Assembly (NCBI RefSeq): GCF_026278345.1
Contig: NZ_CP111085.1
Location: forward strand, 3,241,501-3,305,500
Direction: 5' to 3'
Length of the DNA stretch: 64,000 bases
DNA from: Tellurirhabdus rosea
GTDB taxonomy: Bacteria; Bacteroidota; Bacteroidia; Cytophagales; Spirosomataceae
The position numbers and the translations under genes are program-made. How positions within the stretch are numbered: position 1 is the stretch's first letter; every line of letters starts with the position of its first letter. Below the pieces are notes generated by a model, which worked only from the letters and a program-made list of their open reading frames with translations, was not told the DNA's origin and ran no database searches. Positions 42,183-51,581 of this stretch are shown here, piece after piece.

Positions 42183-45100
42183 TTAATCTTTGACGATTTT
42201 AATCCACCGGAGGCTTTCTCCGGCCGCCCCGGCCTGACGGACGTGCAGGAAGTACAGGCCCGGCGTCAGGGCGAATGGACCCAGATCGACCTGCACCTGC
42301 TGGCCGTCCTGGCGGAGCAGGTGCGTCGGCACAGGCTGTTCGTTTCCGGTAGCGGAAATGAGGCTGAAGCGGAGACTTTCGGTTGCTACCTGCTGGGGCA
42401 GTTTGACCGTCAGCAGATTCCGCACCGGCATCGGCCAGGCTTTCCACGTGTCGAAGGTCGTTTCGGGCCGGGGGCGGTCCCGGACGCTGGCTAGCCGGCC
42501 GCTCAGGTTATTGATGCTGAACGTAATCGTCTGGCCGGCCATTTGGACGCCTGTGCCGTTCTCACCCGTGAAAGCCGCCACTTTCAGCGTATAAGTCCCC
42601 GTCTTCAGCTGCAGACCTTCGGGGCCGGCGAGGGTGAACGGGGCCGTGCTGCTCGTGCGACGGATGTTGAGCGGGCCGCTGAGGTCCAGCACCACGCTGC
42701 CCAGGGTCGCCGGGGAGGTGCAGACGAAATTGACAACCGATGGCAGGCTCCCGATTCGGATGTCGTCACCGTTTTTCAGCGTTTGAATAGGGGTCAGCGA
42801 CGCATTGTTCTGCACCAGAGCCAGCTGAATCTCGGGACTTTCCTCCACCCGCAGGAGGAAGGTCAGCGTCATGGCACCTTCCTGAGGCGGGCGAATTCGG
42901 ACCTGGCTGATGCCGATCAGTTCCGGCGTGCCGCTGATGGTGCGGGCCAGGCCGTTGTACGACAGCCCTGCCGGTAAACCCGTTACGTCGAGGGTTGCCG
43001 TTTGTCCGTTAACGGAAGTATACAGCACGTCCGGCAGCCGATAGGAATACAACTGCCCTTTGTAAATGGTCTGGTCTGGAATCAGGATGCCGCCGGTACA
43101 GGTGTATTGTTTCGGCGAATCGTGAAGATGCCGGCTGCTGCCCGCATAGCGGACCTCTATCGTGTAATTACCCGCGCTCCGGTAAGCCGCCGGAAGGAGG
43201 TACACAAACCCGTGCAGCCCGTTGTCGCCGAGCGCCGCCCCGACATCCGGGCGCGACTGGTTGGCGAGTACCTTGCTGACAAACTGCCCGTTGATGTACA
43301 CGTCCACCTGAATGGACTCGTTCGGTCGCGACCGGTCGGCGGCCCAGCCCTGGATGTATCCGCATTCGGCTATGTCCAGATGACCATCCGGCTGTCCATA
43401 ATTCTGCTGCTCCTGTACCGTGAGGTCAAAACGGGTTGCGACGCTGGCGCCCCGGTCGTCGGTCGCCTGTACCGTCACGGTGCTGGTGCCTGCGGCCACG
43501 GGCGTACCGGAGATGACCCGGGTCGTGGCGTTGTAGGTCAGTCCGGCGGGCAGCCCCGTTGCTTCAATCAGGACAATACGCCCGTCTCCCTCGTAGAACG
43601 TTCCGCCCGGAATGGTGAAGGAATAGGGCAGTGCCAGCGTAGCCATCTGCGGCGGAATCGGCTGACTGACCACGGGCGGCTGGTTAATGGGCGAAGGAGG
43701 CGCCGTACAGGTGTACTGCCGCGGGCTGTCGTTCAACTGCGTCTCGCTCCCGGCGTATCGGGCGACCACGACATGATTGCCCGACGTTTGATAGGCCGGT
43801 GGCGTCGGGAGCAGGAACCCATGCAGGCCATTGTCGTTGAGCGCCCTGCCTACGTCCGGCCGCGCCAGATTGGCCAGAACCGTGGCTACCAGTCGTCCGT
43901 CGATGTAAATATCAACGCTGATCGGCTCGTTGAGGCGGCCCTGGTCGGCGGCCCAGCCGCGAATCTGGGTGCAGGTGGCTTCGTCGAGGTGCCCGTTGGG
44001 AGACTGGTAACTGACCGGCGGACGTCCGGGATTAACCGTGAACAAAAACGTAGTGACCACCGTCTCGCCATCGTTGTCGGTTGCCGTAACGGTAATGGTG
44101 CTGCTGCCTGGACTCGTCGGCGTGCCGCTGATCTGTCGCGAGGCGGCGTTGTACGAAAGCCCATCGGGCAGGCCGCCGACCTGCACGGAAGCAATGGAAC
44201 CGTCGGGGTCCGAAAAAATCTCGTCCGGAATCCGGTAACTGTACGTCTGCCCGACGGTGGCCGTCTGGCTCGGGATGACCGACGCTACAATCGGCCGCTG
44301 GTTCGTATTGACAACAAACGGGAACGTCGTCGTGACAACGGCTCCTTTGTTGTCGGTGGCCCTGGCCGTTACCGTTATCCGTCCGGCAGTCGTGGGAACA
44401 CCACTCATGACGCGGGTTGTCGGATTGAACGAGATTCCGGGCGGCAGGCCAATCATTTCTATCAGGACGATCGTACCGTCAGGGTCCGTGAACGTATTGG
44501 CCGCCAGCGTGTAACTGTACGGCCTCCCAACCCGGGCGGCCTGAGCCGGAATAGAGTTGGTCACGACCGGGGCTTGGTTCGTGGTACAGCTTGAGGTCCA
44601 CGACATCGACACTTCCCGGCCGCTTTGCCGGGCGCGCAGGGTAAACGTAGTACCGTTGCGCAGCCAGGGGTCCAGGTAATGGACGGGGTTGGGAGTCCAG
44701 GCGGTAATGCCAACGGCGGAGTACTCAATCAGTGAGCCGTCGCCGCCCACGGTCTGAAACTGAAGCCGCCCGTCCGTACAAGTGTAAATCGGCTCAATGA
44801 GCTGGAGCGGCGGCGCGGGCAGCGGCGGCGGAACCGGTGCGGGAGCCTGGCTGACGGTCAGCGTAGTGGTCGTCGAAACGGTCGCGCCCTGATTGTCCGT
44901 CGCGCTGACGGTCAGGGTGCTGGTGCCCGGCGAGGTAGCCGTACCGGAAATCACCCGGGAGGCCGCAGCGTAGGTGATTCCGGTCGGCAGGCCCGAAACG
45001 GACACGGAAGCAACGCTTCCGTCCGGGTCGGAGAACGTATTGGCCGAAATCGTGTAACTGAACGCCTGACCAGCCGTGGCGGTCAGGGACGGTATCGGCT

Positions 45101-46874
45101 GATTGACCACCGGCGGCTGGTTGACCGGCGGCGGTGGGGGCGGCGGTGGCGGGGCGGCGACGGCATTGATGGTCAGCGTAAACTGCGTCTGGGCGGCGGC
45201 TCCCCGGTTATCGATGGCCTGCACCGTGATGCGGGTGCTGCCCGCGGCCGAAGGCGTTCCGGAAAGGGTGCTTCCGTTGGCCGAAATCCCGTTGAAAGGA
45301 AGTCCGCCGGTGACGGAAAGCTGGGCGATGTAGCCGTCCGGGTCGTTGAAGGTGGAAGCCGGAATGGTGTACGTGAACGGTTGGCCCACCGTGGCGGTCT
45401 GGTCCGGAATCGGTACGGTCACCACTGGCGTCTGGTTCGGATTGGCCAGCAGGTCTTCGTCCAGCACAATCTGGACGGGCTGGCGTCCGGCCTGATTGTA
45501 CAGCCGGCTCCATTCGCCCTGAATCGAGGCATCCGACGAGCCGTAGCGCAGAATCGTTGACAATTTATACGTCATGGAAACGGTCGGCTGAATCTGCGGA
45601 ACCGGCTGACTGAGCAGGTTGCGCTGCCGGACCTGGGCCATGAGCTGGTTGAAAAGCTGGGTCTGGCTCTGGCTGTTGAAGTTCGCCATCACGATGATGT
45701 TGGCGCCGTGGGCAAAACTGGCCTCGATCTGCTCCATGCGTTCTTCGATGGGCACATTGGCGCTGCCGTCCACCTCGTTGGAGACGTGAGCCCCCGGCCG
45801 CAGGTTGCTCCGGAGCACGTCCATCGAAAAATAGTGATTGTAGGCCGTATCGTCGTTGACCTTGACGCCGTCCGCATTCTGGGCGAGGTCCCTGAAGGCC
45901 AGCGTGCCGCGTAACGGACTGAGCGGGTCCCATACCGAACCGTGCTGGTTCATCACCCGGATGGCACTGTTGATGTTTTTGATGATGCGGGTGGTTTCCT
46001 CAAAATAGCGCTTGAGCATCAGGTGCCGGAAAATGTACCAGTCTTCGCCCCACTGGTTCCGGAAGGTATCGTAGGCAGACCACGACGGAACGGGCGCCGG
46101 CTGTACGGCCGCCCAGGAACTGAAGTCCGTATTCCAGCGCCGGTTCAGTTCCGAGAGGGTAAAGCGACCCTGCAGCCATTGCCGGAAACCGGCTTTCATC
46201 GGCTCGCTGTAATCGTAGACCGTGGTGGTGCTTTGCCCGGTCGCCAGGTCCTGAAGGGCAAAGGAATATTCGCCTTCCAGAATAGGCGAGGAGATGACCG
46301 ACATAAACAGCAGCCGGTTTTCCTGCTGCAGGTATTGATAGCGCTCCGTGCACTGCCGGACAAAATCCTTGGCCAGGTCCAGCGTTGGCTGGTGGGCAAA
46401 GCTGAAGTGCGTGCCCCGCGAATACAGCATCGGCTGCCCGTTGCCGGCCCGCATCACTTCCCCGTCCGTCCAGAAGTCGGAGACCTTGTCGTACTCCCGG
46501 GCGGTCAGGATGCGTATGCCGATTTTGAGATTCAGCTCGCGGGCCCGCTGGATGTGTGCGTCGATGATGCTCCAGTTGGGAGCGCTGTTTCGGGAGGCGT
46601 AGATTTTATCCCAATGAATACAGATTTCAACAAAGTTGGCTCCCTGCTGGAAAGAGTTGTTTATGCGCTCAATTCCCACCGCGGCCTGGTCTTCAAAATT
46701 GTATACCACAATTCCAATGTACCGCTGCCGGTCCTCGGTCGTCAATGAACGGGGCCGGACAGCATCCGCCAGGTGAGAGCTTCTCCCGGTTCCTGACGCC
46801 AGATGGGTGAACAGAGCACATAACAGCCAGATGCAGGTGTGGATGATCCGGCTATTTTTAAGCAAAGTTCGCAT
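42183..46874 (-). CDS. Giant secreted protein: glycosidase-like N-terminal domain, six Ig-type repeats, type IX sorting signal
   Basis: 1,563 residues from MRTLLKNSRIIHTCIWLLCA, which gives a signal peptide. Residues about 45-480 look like a TIM-barrel of the GH42/GH5 type (QGANFVEICIHWDKIYASR, MSVISSPILEGEYSF, GANIIVMANFN), with catalytic acids not confirmed. Then come six PIG-type Ig repeats (each NQxPVV..IP..TATVGQ ... SGTPTSPG ... TDN.G), two copies of a 95-residue domain (GHLDEATCTQIRGWAAD and GHLDIAECGYIQGWAAD) and a nine-proline linker. The last 80 residues are a type A sorting domain. It likely acts as a surface polysaccharide-binding or degrading protein. Confidence 0.85.
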   Translation of the reverse strand: MRTLLKNSRIIHTCIWLLCALFTHLASGTGRSSHLADAVRPRSLTTEDRQRYIGIVVYNFEDQAAVGIERINNSFQQGANFVEICIHWDKIYASRNSAPNWSIIDAHIQRARELNLKIGIRILTAREYDKVSDFWTDGEVMRAGNGQPMLYSRGTHFSFAHQPTLDLAKDFVRQCTERYQYLQQENRLLFMSVISSPILEGEYSFALQDLATGQSTTTVYDYSEPMKAGFRQWLQGRFTLSELNRRWNTDFSSWAAVQPAPVPSWSAYDTFRNQWGEDWYIFRHLMLKRYFEETTRIIKNINSAIRVMNQHGSVWDPLSPLRGTLAFRDLAQNADGVKVNDDTAYNHYFSMDVLRSNLRPGAHVSNEVDGSANVPIEERMEQIEASFAHGANIIVMANFNSQSQTQLFNQLMAQVRQRNLLSQPVPQIQPTVSMTYKLSTILRYGSSDASIQGEWSRLYNQAGRQPVQIVLDEDLLANPNQTPVVTVPIPDQTATVGQPFTYTIPASTFNDPDGYIAQLSVTGGLPFNGISANGSTLSGTPSAAGSTRITVQAIDNRGAAAQTQFTLTINAVAAPPPPPPPPPVNQPPVVNQPIPSLTATAGQAFSYTISANTFSDPDGSVASVSVSGLPTGITYAAASRVISGTATSPGTSTLTVSATDNQGATVSTTTTLTVSQAPAPVPPPLPAPPLQLIEPIYTCTDGRLQFQTVGGDGSLIEYSAVGITAWTPNPVHYLDPWLRNGTTFTLRARQSGREVSMSWTSSCTTNQAPVVTNSIPAQAARVGRPYSYTLAANTFTDPDGTIVLIEMIGLPPGISFNPTTRVMSGVPTTAGRITVTARATDNKGAVVTTTFPFVVNTNQRPIVASVIPSQTATVGQTYSYRIPDEIFSDPDGSIASVQVGGLPDGLSYNAASRQISGTPTSPGSSTITVTATDNDGETVVTTFLFTVNPGRPPVSYQSPNGHLDEATCTQIRGWAADQGRLNEPISVDIYIDGRLVATVLANLARPDVGRALNDNGLHGFLLPTPPAYQTSGNHVVVARYAGSETQLNDSPRQYTCTAPPSPINQPPVVSQPIPPQMATLALPYSFTIPGGTFYEGDGRIVLIEATGLPAGLTYNATTRVISGTPVAAGTSTVTVQATDDRGASVATRFDLTVQEQQNYGQPDGHLDIAECGYIQGWAADRSRPNESIQVDVYINGQFVSKVLANQSRPDVGAALGDNGLHGFVYLLPAAYRSAGNYTIEVRYAGSSRHLHDSPKQYTCTGGILIPDQTIYKGQLYSYRLPDVLYTSVNGQTATLDVTGLPAGLSYNGLARTISGTPELIGISQVRIRPPQEGAMTLTFLLRVEESPEIQLALVQNNASLTPIQTLKNGDDIRIGSLPSVVNFVCTSPATLGSVVLDLSGPLNIRRTSSTAPFTLAGPEGLQLKTGTYTLKVAAFTGENGTGVQMAGQTITFSINNLSGRLASVRDRPRPETTFDTWKAWPMPVRNLLTVKLPQQVATESLRFSLISATGNEQPVPTHLLRQDGQQVQVDLGPFALTPGLYFLHVRQAGAAGESLRWIKIVKD

Positions 46875-47496
46875 AGAGGGTAAGATTAATGAGGGATTTG
46901 TTTGGCGAAAAAAAAGTGTTACATACAGATTGGACGTTTGAGGAAAACTTTTCAGGTTGTCAATGGCGTACAGGACAAAGCAGCAGACCGAACGAAGCCG
47001 TAAGGCGTTCTTATTCAGTTCAATTTTTTCGGCGAAATAGTCTGCTGTCAAGCGCTGTAACCACTAGTTATATAGTTGGCAAAAATCATTCCATCAGATG
47101 ATCAGATTAGTTTTCTGAAGGAAAGTAACGCGTCCCGCCAGCGCGCGGTGAAGAACCGGGATTTACCAAAAAGAAGCAAAGACGCGCCAGATTGCCTTAT
47201 TTGTCGCTAAGACCGGTCGGCATGGTGACAAAGAATAGGGGTGAATGAAGGGCACCAGAGTCGTTTATCAAAAATTATGCGAGAGGCGAAACCGAACTGG
47301 CGACCGCCGGGCCGGGCGATTCCGGAGCCTGCCGAGCCGCCCCGGCAAACCCGAAGCGGGTACAATTTGTTAGAAGTACGTCCGGAGTTCTGCTGTATAT
47401 TGCGCGCGCCTTTATTACTGACTCCGGCGAGGCATCCTTTAAAACCCGATTGTGCTGATCTGAGCTGCTTATCCGCCGCTGTTTACCCCATTTATT
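46875..47496. other. 622-bp intergenic stretch without a recognised gene
   Basis: Lies between the divergent starts of the giant surface protein and the reductase. Short frames on both strands (up to 99 codons) have no homology I recognise, no ribosome site and atypical composition. No tRNA, clear palindrome or strong consensus promoter was found. It presumably holds both promoters. Confidence 0.6.
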
Positions 47497-48564
47497 ATGG
47501 CAACTCGTTATTACCTGAAAGTTAAAGAAGTGGTGCGGGAAACGCCCGATGCCGTAACCATTCACTTCTGGCACCCATTAAGCGAAACCGTCCGGTATCA
47601 GCCCGGGCAGTTTCTGACCTTTATTCTGACGCTGAACGGACAGAAAATCCGCCGCTCCTATTCCATGTCCAGCTCGCCGCACACGGACGCTTCGCCCGCC
47701 GTGACGGTCAAGCAACTGCCGGGCGGACTGGCTTCCGGGTATCTGTGTACTTCGATAAAACCCGGCGATGTGCTCGAAACGCTCGAACCCATGGGGACGT
47801 TTACGGCCGGAGCTTCCGCCGAGAACCGCCGCCGCACCATCCTGATCGGAGCGGGCAGCGGCATCACGCCGCTGATTTCGATTGCCAAATCCATCCTGCA
47901 CCTGGAACCGCAAAGCGACATCTGGCTGCTGTACGGCAACCGCAACGCCGCTTCCATTATTTTCCGGAAACAACTGGCCGAACTGGAACAGAAGTACGCC
48001 GGTCGCCTGAAAGTCACCCATATCCTGAGCCAGCCCGAAGACGGCTGGGACGGTCTGCACGGCCGCCTGAACCAGTCGATGCTGCTCAAACTGCTGGAAA
48101 ACCGGCCCGCCGACGAGCTGAGCAGGGCTTCGTTTTTCCTCTGCGGTCCAGAAGGCATGATGGAAGAGGCCCGCGGCGCGCTCCGACTGCTGGGCATTCC
48201 CGAGAAGAACGTTCACCGGGAGAGCTTTGCTACGGCCCCGCCCGAAGCGCACGGCGAAGTGACGGAAAACGAAACCGAAAATGCCTCCGGAGCGCAGGAT
48301 GTAACGATTCTATACGAAGGCAGTGAGTACAAAATTCCCGTGGAGCCGCACCAGACCATCCTGGAGGCCGCCCTCGAACTGGATATTGACCTGCCTTATT
48401 CCTGCCAGGCGGGCATGTGCACCGCCTGCCTGGGCAGGTGCGTGTCCGGCAAAGTCAAGCTGGATGAAGAAGACGGCCTGTCCGAATCGGAACTGAACGC
48501 CGGGTATATCCTCACCTGCGTGGCCCACCCGCTGACCCGGGATGTGATTATCGAAATTGAATAA
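47497..48564 (+). CDS. FAD/2Fe-2S oxidoreductase (ferredoxin--NADP reductase, PaaE-like)
   Basis: 355 residues in three parts: an FAD-binding barrel with RRSYSMSSSP, an NAD(P)-binding domain with LIGAGSGITPLISIAKSIL and FFLCGPEGMMEEA, and a C-terminal plant-type ferredoxin domain with CQAGMCTACLGRC and a fourth Cys near the end (YILTCVAHP). This is the architecture of PaaE, the reductase of phenylacetyl-CoA oxygenase, and of many stand-alone Bacteroidota reductases. No paaABCD genes are near, so the electron acceptor is unknown. A palindrome separates it from the M3 peptidase. Confidence 0.93.
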   Translation: MATRYYLKVKEVVRETPDAVTIHFWHPLSETVRYQPGQFLTFILTLNGQKIRRSYSMSSSPHTDASPAVTVKQLPGGLASGYLCTSIKPGDVLETLEPMGTFTAGASAENRRRTILIGAGSGITPLISIAKSILHLEPQSDIWLLYGNRNAASIIFRKQLAELEQKYAGRLKVTHILSQPEDGWDGLHGRLNQSMLLKLLENRPADELSRASFFLCGPEGMMEEARGALRLLGIPEKNVHRESFATAPPEAHGEVTENETENASGAQDVTILYEGSEYKIPVEPHQTILEAALELDIDLPYSCQAGMCTACLGRCVSGKVKLDEEDGLSESELNAGYILTCVAHPLTRDVIIEIE

Positions 48565-48565
48565 C

Positions 48566-48649
48566 CGTTTTCTGTTTTCTGTTTTCCGTTGCTTCGCTGG
48601 ATGGGTTCTGCCAGCTGGCGAAGCAACAGACAACAGAAAACAGAAAACC
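48566..48649. repeat. Intergenic long palindrome (copy 12)
   Basis: Arms repeat GTTTTCT three times on the left (48567-48588) and AGAAAAC on the right, flanking an inner GTTGCTTCGC/GCGAAGCAAC stem. The centre has CTGG/CCAG. It starts 2 bp after the reductase stop codon. The core is a GCTTCGC variant of GCTCCGC. Confidence 0.85.
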
Positions 48650-48663
48650 GACTCTCTGTGACA

Positions 48664-50409
48664 ATGACCAACGACCTGCAAATTCCCACCCGCCCCGCCC
48701 GGATGTTCATTGGCGAGGAACTGGAAGTAACCAACTGGGACCGGATTCAGCCGCTTTACGACGAATTGCTGAACCGGCCTGTCGACAGCACCGACGACCT
48801 TCGCCACTGGTTCCGCGACCGCAGCGAACTCGAATCGTACCTGTCCGAAGATTTTGCCTGGCGGTACATCCGGATGACCTGCGACACGTCCAATGAAGAA
48901 CTGGTCGGCAAACTCAATTTTTTCATCACCGAAATTCAGCCGCACCTGCTGGCCTACGGCAATGCGCTCGACAAAAAAGCGGTGGCCAGCCCGTTTCTGA
49001 GCGAACTGACGGAAGAAGGCTTTGCGGTGGCCGTTCGCGGCATGAAAAAAGGCATTGAGATTTTCCGGGAAGAAAACATTCCCCTGCTGACCGAACTCCA
49101 GAGCGAGGAGCGGAAATACGGGGCCATCGCCGGGGCCATGACCGTCGAACTGGGCGGCGAGGAAGTGACCCTGCCGCAGGCCAGCAACTGGCTGCAGTCG
49201 CCCGACCGGGCCGAACGGGAGGAAGCCTGGATGAAAATCCAGCAGCGCCGTTTTCAGGATAAGGACGAACTCGACGAACTGTTCGACCGCCTGCGCGAAC
49301 TGCGCCATCAGGTAGCGGTCAATGCCGGTTTCGTCAATTTCCGGGATTATATGTTTGCCGAGCTGGGCCGGTTCGATTATACGCCCGAAGACTGCTTCCG
49401 GTTCCACCAGTCGGTTGCCCAGTCGGTCGTGCCGATGCTGAACCAGCTGGCCGGGGAGCGCAGCCAGAAGCTGATGCAGGGCGAATCGCCCATCGACGTC
49501 CTTCGTCCCTGGGATTTGAAGGTGGACCTGTACGGCGGCGAGCCGCTGCGGCCGTTCGGCACCGGGGAGGAGTTGCTCAACAAGACCATCGAGTGCTTCT
49601 CGCGGCTGGACACTTACCTCGGCGACTGCCTGCGGATCATGAAGGCGATGGGGCATCTGGACCTGGAGTCCCGCAAAGGCAAAGCGCCGGGCGGCTACAA
49701 CTATCCGCTGGAAGAAATCGGGGTGCCGTTTATCTTCATGAACGCCACCTCCAGCCTGCGCGACCTGGTGACGATGGTGCACGAAGGCGGCCATGCCGTG
49801 CATTCGTTCCTGACCCGTGATCTGCCCCTGAAATCCTTCCGGACGCCGCCCATGGAGGTGGCCGAACTGGCGTCGATGTCGATGGAACTGCTGTCGATGG
49901 ACCACTGGGACGTGTTCTTCGAAAACCCGGACGAACTGCGCCGGGCCAAAATCCAGCACCTCGAATCGATTATTGAAACGCTGCCCTGGGTCGCCACGAT
50001 TGATAAATTCCAGCACTGGATTTACGAAAACCCGGCCCATTCCGTCGACGACCGGCGGGAAGCGTGGGTGCGTATTTTCAGCGAGTTTTCGGACTCCGTA
50101 ACGGACTGGAGCGGACTGGAACGCTTTAAGGAATACGGCTGGCAGAAGCAGCTGCACCTGTACGAAGTGCCGTTTTACTACATCGAATACGGCATTGCCC
50201 AGCTCGGTGCCATCGGCATCTGGATGAACTTCCGGGAAGACCGCAAAAAAGGACTCGATGGCTACAAGGCCGCTCTGAAACTGGGCTACACCGCCCCGAT
50301 TGGCCGGATTTACGAAGCCGCCGGGATTCCGTTCGACTTCTCGGCAGAATATATCGGCCGCCTGCTCCGGTTTGTCGGGGAGGAACTGGACCAGATCAAG
50401 GCGCAGTAG
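48664..50409 (+). CDS. M3 family oligoendopeptidase
   Basis: 581 residues from MTNDLQIPTRPARMF; upstream frame reads through the palindrome and is rejected. The zinc motif HEGGHAVHSF is at about residue 370, followed by ELASMSMELLSMDHW carrying the third ligand. The rest is helical, as in oligoendopeptidase F/PepF. These enzymes cut short peptides in the cytoplasm. No signal peptide. Three peptidases of cytoplasmic or periplasmic peptide turnover (S9, M28, M3) are present in the window but not clustered. Confidence 0.95.
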   Translation: MTNDLQIPTRPARMFIGEELEVTNWDRIQPLYDELLNRPVDSTDDLRHWFRDRSELESYLSEDFAWRYIRMTCDTSNEELVGKLNFFITEIQPHLLAYGNALDKKAVASPFLSELTEEGFAVAVRGMKKGIEIFREENIPLLTELQSEERKYGAIAGAMTVELGGEEVTLPQASNWLQSPDRAEREEAWMKIQQRRFQDKDELDELFDRLRELRHQVAVNAGFVNFRDYMFAELGRFDYTPEDCFRFHQSVAQSVVPMLNQLAGERSQKLMQGESPIDVLRPWDLKVDLYGGEPLRPFGTGEELLNKTIECFSRLDTYLGDCLRIMKAMGHLDLESRKGKAPGGYNYPLEEIGVPFIFMNATSSLRDLVTMVHEGGHAVHSFLTRDLPLKSFRTPPMEVAELASMSMELLSMDHWDVFFENPDELRRAKIQHLESIIETLPWVATIDKFQHWIYENPAHSVDDRREAWVRIFSEFSDSVTDWSGLERFKEYGWQKQLHLYEVPFYYIEYGIAQLGAIGIWMNFREDRKKGLDGYKAALKLGYTAPIGRIYEAAGIPFDFSAEYIGRLLRFVGEELDQIKAQ

Positions 50410-50435
50410 AGCCAACCCGGCCGGATGGCAGCGAA

Positions 50436-50942
50436 TCAGCGCGGTTCGCTGCCGTCCGACGGGCCGTTTCCCGTTAGCTGCCGGAGTTGAACCTGCTGCT
50501 GGCGGAGCAGGTCGAGCAGCACCTCCTGCTGCCGGGAGAGCGCGTCGAGGCGATCCTGCACCTGCCGGATTTCGACCTCGGCTTTCAGGTTGATGAGGTA
50601 ATCGTTCTGCGCCCGTTGCCGGTCCTTGGTTTCCTGCCGGTTCTGGCTCATCATGATGATGGGGGCCTGAATGGCGGCCAGACACGAAAGAATCAGGTTC
50701 AGCAGGATGTACGGATAAGGGTCGAAGGCCGCTTTTCGTAACACCAGCGAATTGACGGAAATCCACGCCAGCAGCACCAGGCCGAAACTGATGATAAAGG
50801 TCCAGCTTCCGCCAAACTCCGCGACGCGGTCGGCCAGGCGTTCGCCCGGGGTAAGCGACGGGCTGTCGTCGTCGGTGAGGGTAGGCGAGAGCAGCGTCTG
50901 GTCCGTCAGGGCTTTCCGGACGAGGGGATTGAGGTTTTGCAT
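50436..50942 (-). CDS. DUF1003 domain membrane protein
   Basis: 168 residues. Two transmembrane segments (WTFIISFGLVLLAWISVNSLVL and YPYILLNLILSCLAAIQAPIIMM) flank the conserved FDPYPYILLNL and MMSQNRQ motifs that define DUF1003. The C-terminal tail is a predicted coiled coil (EVEIRQVQDRLDALSRQQEVLLDLLRQQ). The function of this widespread family is not known. It converges with the M3 peptidase, with 26 bp between stop codons. The start is placed at MQNLNPLVRKAL, which gives a soluble N-terminal segment as in relatives. Confidence 0.92.
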   Translation of the reverse strand: MQNLNPLVRKALTDQTLLSPTLTDDDSPSLTPGERLADRVAEFGGSWTFIISFGLVLLAWISVNSLVLRKAAFDPYPYILLNLILSCLAAIQAPIIMMSQNRQETKDRQRAQNDYLINLKAEVEIRQVQDRLDALSRQQEVLLDLLRQQQVQLRQLTGNGPSDGSEPR

Positions 50943-51080
50943 GAAAAAAGGGAGCAGGGTGAATGCACTCGGGAGGTAAAGATACCGGTTCGGAGGCAAC
51001 GGTTTGCCGGGTCCTGCCGTTCATTTAAACCTTTTTCTGCCACAGGTTCTTTCACTTTCGGCACAAAAACAAAGAAGCAG

Positions 51081-51111
51081 TTGGCAGTTTGCGCCGCAGG
51101 CTGTAATTTTG
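51081..51111 (+). promoter_or_regulatory. Bacteroidota-type promoter of the small lipoprotein gene
   Basis: TTGG at 51081 and TAATTTTG at 51104-51111 match the -33 TTG / -7 TAnnTTTG consensus used by the Bacteroidota housekeeping sigma factor, with about 20 bp between. The ATG lies 26 bp downstream of the -7 element. Confidence 0.65.
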
Positions 51112-51136
51112 TACGAACTTTGTAACACGTCTGTAA

Positions 51137-51388
51137 ATGAAAGGTCTTCTTAATAAAGGATTGCTGGTACTGGCCGTTGTTTCGCTGGCCTCCTGCGATT
51201 ACCAGAAATACAATACCGTTCGTCAGAAAGATTTCCGCGCGGGCGATGAGTACGTGTACGGACCCCACCCGGATTCGGCCGCCATTCAGTCAAACTATAA
51301 GTACACGGCACGTCCGGAACTGGAGCAGCGTACGGGCAAAATTCGTCAGAAACTTTTCGGCGGATCGACGATTGCGCAGGGCAACTAA
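51137..51388 (+). CDS. Small hypothetical lipoprotein
   Basis: 83 residues with a signal peptide and lipobox (VLAVVSLASCDYQ), so about 65 mature residues anchored by a lipidated Cys. The rest is polar with no known domain (YNTVRQKDFRAGDEYVYGPHPDSAA). Strong promoter and terminator sequences on each side show a single-gene transcript. It directly precedes the surface-glycan cluster but is insulated from it by the terminator. The function is unknown. Confidence 0.8.
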   Translation: MKGLLNKGLLVLAVVSLASCDYQKYNTVRQKDFRAGDEYVYGPHPDSAAIQSNYKYTARPELEQRTGKIRQKLFGGSTIAQGN

Positions 51389-51415
51389 CAAGCCATTAAA
51401 TAAGTTGATATATGA

Positions 51416-51454
51416 AGCGATGTGTGCTCTGATGGCATTTACATCGCTTTTTTT
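51416..51454 (+). terminator. Intrinsic terminator of the small lipoprotein gene
   Basis: 8-bp stem AGCGATGT/ACATCGCT with a 17-nt loop followed by a run of T (51448-51454). Confidence 0.8.
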
Positions 51455-51581
51455 GTTCATTCACTCGAAAAAAATTTGGGGGTTATGTGCTTCCATCTTT
51501 TTTGGCTTACTTTACACAAATATTCAAATACTCAAATAGGATTTTTCGAGTAGTGTAATTGAACCATAGTTATACAGCACC

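Noticed and set aside
46875-47496. Possible small genes (up to 99 codons) in the gap before the reductase
   Set aside because: No ribosome site, no recognisable domain and different composition from neighbours; listed only as an empty stretch.
48310-51024. 904-codon minus-strand frame across the reductase, M3 peptidase and DUF1003 genes
   Set aside because: It spans three real genes, is Arg/Gly/His-rich and has no domain. It is a shadow frame.
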